Shown here one piece after another: positions 61,864 through 64,000 of a DNA stretch of 64,000 nt; positions within the stretch are counted from its first letter, which is position 1, and every line of letters begins with the position of its first letter. The position numbers and the translations under genes were made by a program. The stretch lies in NCBI GenBank assembly GCA_902770965.1, contig CACXUY010000015.1, forward strand, positions 1 to 64,000, in the 5' to 3' direction. The notes beneath the pieces are model-generated. The model was not told the origin of the DNA, searched no databases, and was given only the letters and a program-made list of their open reading frames with translations. The stretch is from an uncultured Lachnospiraceae bacterium. GTDB taxonomy: Bacteria; Bacillota; Clostridia; Lachnospirales; Lachnospiraceae.

Positions 61864-62457
61864 TCAGATCTCCACAACCTTATAACCGCACACGTTGAAA
61901 ATCTTAGTTCCGGAGGGGTGGAGGTGTTCTTTTTTTATGAGTCCATAGCTGGAATGCACATGCCCATGGAGCATATAATGAGGGTGGTAGTGCCTCATAA
62001 CGCTGTTGAAGGTTTCGAAGCCGGTGTGAGGGAGGTCATCGAGGTCACCGTACCCCTTCGCGGGGGCATGGGTGACAAGTATGTCGATGCCGCCCGCGCG
62101 GGCGACTGCGAAGCTAAGCTTCATGGCCCGCATGAACATAGCTGTCTCGGAGTACTGGTTTTCACCAGGCTTGTACCTCATAGAGCCGCCAAGTCCCATG
62201 ATCCTTACGCCGTTGTGTACTACAAGCTTGCCGTCTATACAGTCACAGCCTCCCGGAGGTTCCTCCTGATAACGGTCATCGTGGTTGCCGTGTACATAGA
62301 GCAGAGGCACATTTACCATAGTAGTAAGAAATTCGAGATAGGAGGCCTTAAGGTCTCCGCAGGAAATAATGAGATCGATATCCTTAGTCCTGTCGTGCTT
62401 CCAGTAATCCCAGAGCAGCGGCTCCTCAACATCGGCGATCGCCAAGATTTTCATCAT
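61864..62457 (-). CDS. Metallophosphoesterase
   Basis: 197 residues. Calcineurin-like motifs are IADVEEP (first Asp, with the usual His replaced), ISCGDLKASY (GD), VHGNHDD (GNHD), VTHAPAKGYG and LHGHVHSSYG. The first motif differs from the canonical DxH, so metal binding may be altered. The substrate is unknown. An ATG codon pair (MMK) leaves the start uncertain by one residue. Its 5' end lies 7 bp from the stop of the BMP-domain gene, so the two are co-transcribed. Confidence 0.9.
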   Translation of the reverse strand: MMKILAIADVEEPLLWDYWKHDRTKDIDLIISCGDLKASYLEFLTTMVNVPLLYVHGNHDDRYQEEPPGGCDCIDGKLVVHNGVRIMGLGGSMRYKPGENQYSETAMFMRAMKLSFAVARAGGIDILVTHAPAKGYGDLDDLPHTGFETFNSVMRHYHPHYMLHGHVHSSYGLIKKEHLHPSGTKIFNVCGYKVVEI

Positions 62458-62464
62458 TCAAACC

Positions 62465-64000
62465 TCATATCTCCGCCTTCCCGGGCATGTGGAAGCTGTT
62501 CGCTCTGACGGCTTTCTTTGCTGTATCAGTGAGTTCGTCAAGCTCGGGAACCCTTCCGATCACGTTTTCGTTCAGCCAGTTCATGTTCACTATCTCGTCT
62601 GCCGAAAGGGCAGGATCATTTGCCGCCTTTACGAGGCCGTTTTGGCTGTGGAGTTCTCCGTCAAAGGGGGTAAATGTGCCTGAGATGATCCCCTTTTTCA
62701 ATGCGGAGTAGAGGTTGGTAACGCTGAAAGGGATATTACCTGTCAGCTCCACGTCGACGACCCCTGACGACATCCCCCACCAGTAATTCAGCGCCTGGTC
62801 TCCTATGGCGGAGGTCTCGTCGTGCCATGCGCCGTTCAGGAGGGTGAGGGCGATGAGGTCGTAGTACCAATTCCAGTTCCAGCGCGGACTTGCGATGTTT
62901 TGGATGGTACCGTCCTCAAGATGGGCATATAGGCCATATTCCGAATCCAGCTTTGAAGGCTTGATGAGGTCAGGACCGGAGATAATGGTCAGTCCCTCTC
63001 TATAGAGGCGGTCGCGCCAGTCCTTGTTCTTGATGCATGACCAGGCAAGATAGATCCTGGCATCGGGATCGACCATGGAAGCTCCTATAGAGAAAGCGTT
63101 GAGGTCGGCCAGTGCCCCGCAGATGGGGTAGGCAGCCACGTAACCTATACGATGGTCTTTTGACAGGGCGGCCGCAAGCACCCCCAACAGGAATTTAGAC
63201 TCATAAAGCCTTCCGTAAAATGTGCGCACGAGATCGTGATGCAGATGCACCGAGCAATTGATGAATTTCAGCGAAGGCCAGGCGGCGGCTGCCCTCAAGG
63301 AATCGTCCATCTGGGCGGGCGACGTAGTTACGATCAGATTCGCGCCCTGCTCAGCTGAAGAACGGACGATGGCGTCGAAGGTGTCTCCCTCACCGCAGCA
63401 ATGCCTGGCGGTCGTCTTAACATAGCCGCGCATGTCTTTCTCCATGAGAAGCCGTCCTTCCTCGTGGGCGTTGTTCCAGCGTGAGGTCAGGGGCGTGCCG
63501 TCGTACATGAACACGATCTGCAGAGGCTTGGATTTGGAGAAGGTCTTAGGCGTCCTAAGGATGGAAGAGAGCAGGCTTTTGCGGCTGCTTCCTGGGTTAG
63601 GATTCTCAGAGAAGACGATTCGGTCTCCGCCTGCCTTGATCTTGAATTCCTTCCATATGCGTTCTATGCGTTGGCGTATTTCCTTATCGCTCTCGGATAT
63701 CAGGCTCTCGGCAGGATAGAAGCTTAGATAGAGCAGGAAGGCTTCCGCGTCCGCAAGCGACAGGGTGCCGCCTCCGCTGTTGTGATAAATACTTGTGAAA
63801 AGGTAAAACGTGGACTTTAGGAAGCGCACCTTCTCCTCAGGCCAGGGTGATTCGAGATCCATGCCGACCAGTTCAGCGAGCCTCTCATAGCTTCCCAGAC
63901 GTGTGAATGAAAAGTCATATACCCCCACGCAGCGGAAGAATTTGAGAAATTCTTTGTACAGCCGGTATTCATCGGAATCCGATTCCGGAGGGACGATCCT
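62465..64000 (-). CDS. BMP-domain protein without a visible signal peptide (5' end cut by window)
   Basis: The frame is open to the right edge, giving at least 511 residues; the true start lies outside. The C-terminal 320 residues resemble the basic membrane protein (BMP/PnrA) substrate-binding fold: QIVFMYDGTPLTSRWNNAHE, GANLIVTTSPAQM, GVLAAALSKDHRIGYVAAYP, IYLAWSCIKN and WWGMSSGVVDVEL. The preceding 190 residues (SFTRLGSYERLAELVGMDL, YLFTSIYHNSGGG) are helical and soluble. ABC-transporter BMP proteins are lipoproteins, so this soluble fusion suggests a cytoplasmic nucleoside sensor. That is inferred; the missing N-terminus could still hold a signal. No ABC transporter genes are in the window. 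Confidence 0.75.
   Translation of the reverse strand, partial: RIVPPESDSDEYRLYKEFLKFFRCVGVYDFSFTRLGSYERLAELVGMDLESPWPEEKVRFLKSTFYLFTSIYHNSGGGTLSLADAEAFLLYLSFYPAESLISESDKEIRQRIERIWKEFKIKAGGDRIVFSENPNPGSSRKSLLSSILRTPKTFSKSKPLQIVFMYDGTPLTSRWNNAHEEGRLLMEKDMRGYVKTTARHCCGEGDTFDAIVRSSAEQGANLIVTTSPAQMDDSLRAAAAWPSLKFINCSVHLHHDLVRTFYGRLYESKFLLGVLAAALSKDHRIGYVAAYPICGALADLNAFSIGASMVDPDARIYLAWSCIKNKDWRDRLYREGLTIISGPDLIKPSKLDSEYGLYAHLEDGTIQNIASPRWNWNWYYDLIALTLLNGAWHDETSAIGDQALNYWWGMSSGVVDVELTGNIPFSVTNLYSALKKGIISGTFTPFDGELHSQNGLVKAANDPALSADEIVNMNWLNENVIGRVPELDELTDTAKKAVRANSFHMPGKAEI

Overview
The window looks like a chromosomal segment of a Gram-positive, low-to-mid-GC Bacillota, most likely a Lachnospiraceae-type Clostridia. 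Support comes from a T-box leader on thrS, DUF4364 and DUF1385 proteins, the order rho-rpmE-DUF1385-prmC-prfA, LCP and HtrA envelope genes, and frequent AGGAGG ribosome binding sites. No rRNA, tRNA or CRISPR array was seen. The family calls are from reading the sequence, without database searches.

Positions 1 to about 27.6 kb form an accessory, defence-rich region containing several decayed genes. In order it holds: a 5'-truncated UvrD/RecD-like helicase; a DUF434/DUF5616 gene next to a Nudix-DUF429 fusion; two broken methyltransferase copies around a Phd/ParE toxin-antitoxin pair; a broken HNH nuclease; and a 1588-residue protein. That protein runs PD-(D/E)XK nuclease, winged helix, NACHT NTPase, pentapeptide repeats, DUF6273, and its last codons carry a base pattern resembling a retroelement-diversified variable region. 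Next come an orphan RelB antitoxin, a SAM-hydrolase remnant, thrS, an XRE regulator, an AT-rich lipoprotein/secreted-protein pair with a 15-bp inverted repeat around the second gene, a dead IS200 transposase, a DUF234 ATPase, an acetyltransferase, nudC and a DUF1294 gene. The region ends with a three-gene operon (TerB-domain protein, DUF2791 ATPase, Lhr-like helicase) matching the Shango anti-phage system.

From 27.6 kb to the right edge the content is mostly core. It holds an acyltransferase, an HD hydrolase and a diguanylate cyclase; a copper ATPase whose reading frame ends in a CopZ domain with its own ribosome binding site; a polysaccharide deacetylase, trpS, dapF, LCP and HtrA; DUF4364 and malic enzyme; rho to prfA; a BlaI-type repressor; argS and hisC; a phosphodiesterase followed by preQ1/queuosine synthesis genes (queD, queE, folE, queC, queF); cstA; a metallophosphoesterase; and a BMP-domain protein cut by the right edge.

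Two kinds of repeat cross the whole window. First, two families of short palindromic intergenic repeats lie in both orientations. Family B is about 115 bp with compensatory changes in its stem, and has seven larger copies plus two fragments. Family A is 40-130 bp with GTAAYTATTCAGC-type ends. Second, short tandem repeats with periods divisible by three expand linkers inside otherwise normal proteins (the NACHT protein, CopA, Rho, PrmC, the DUF1385 protein, QueE) and also sit at the junctions of the Shango operon.
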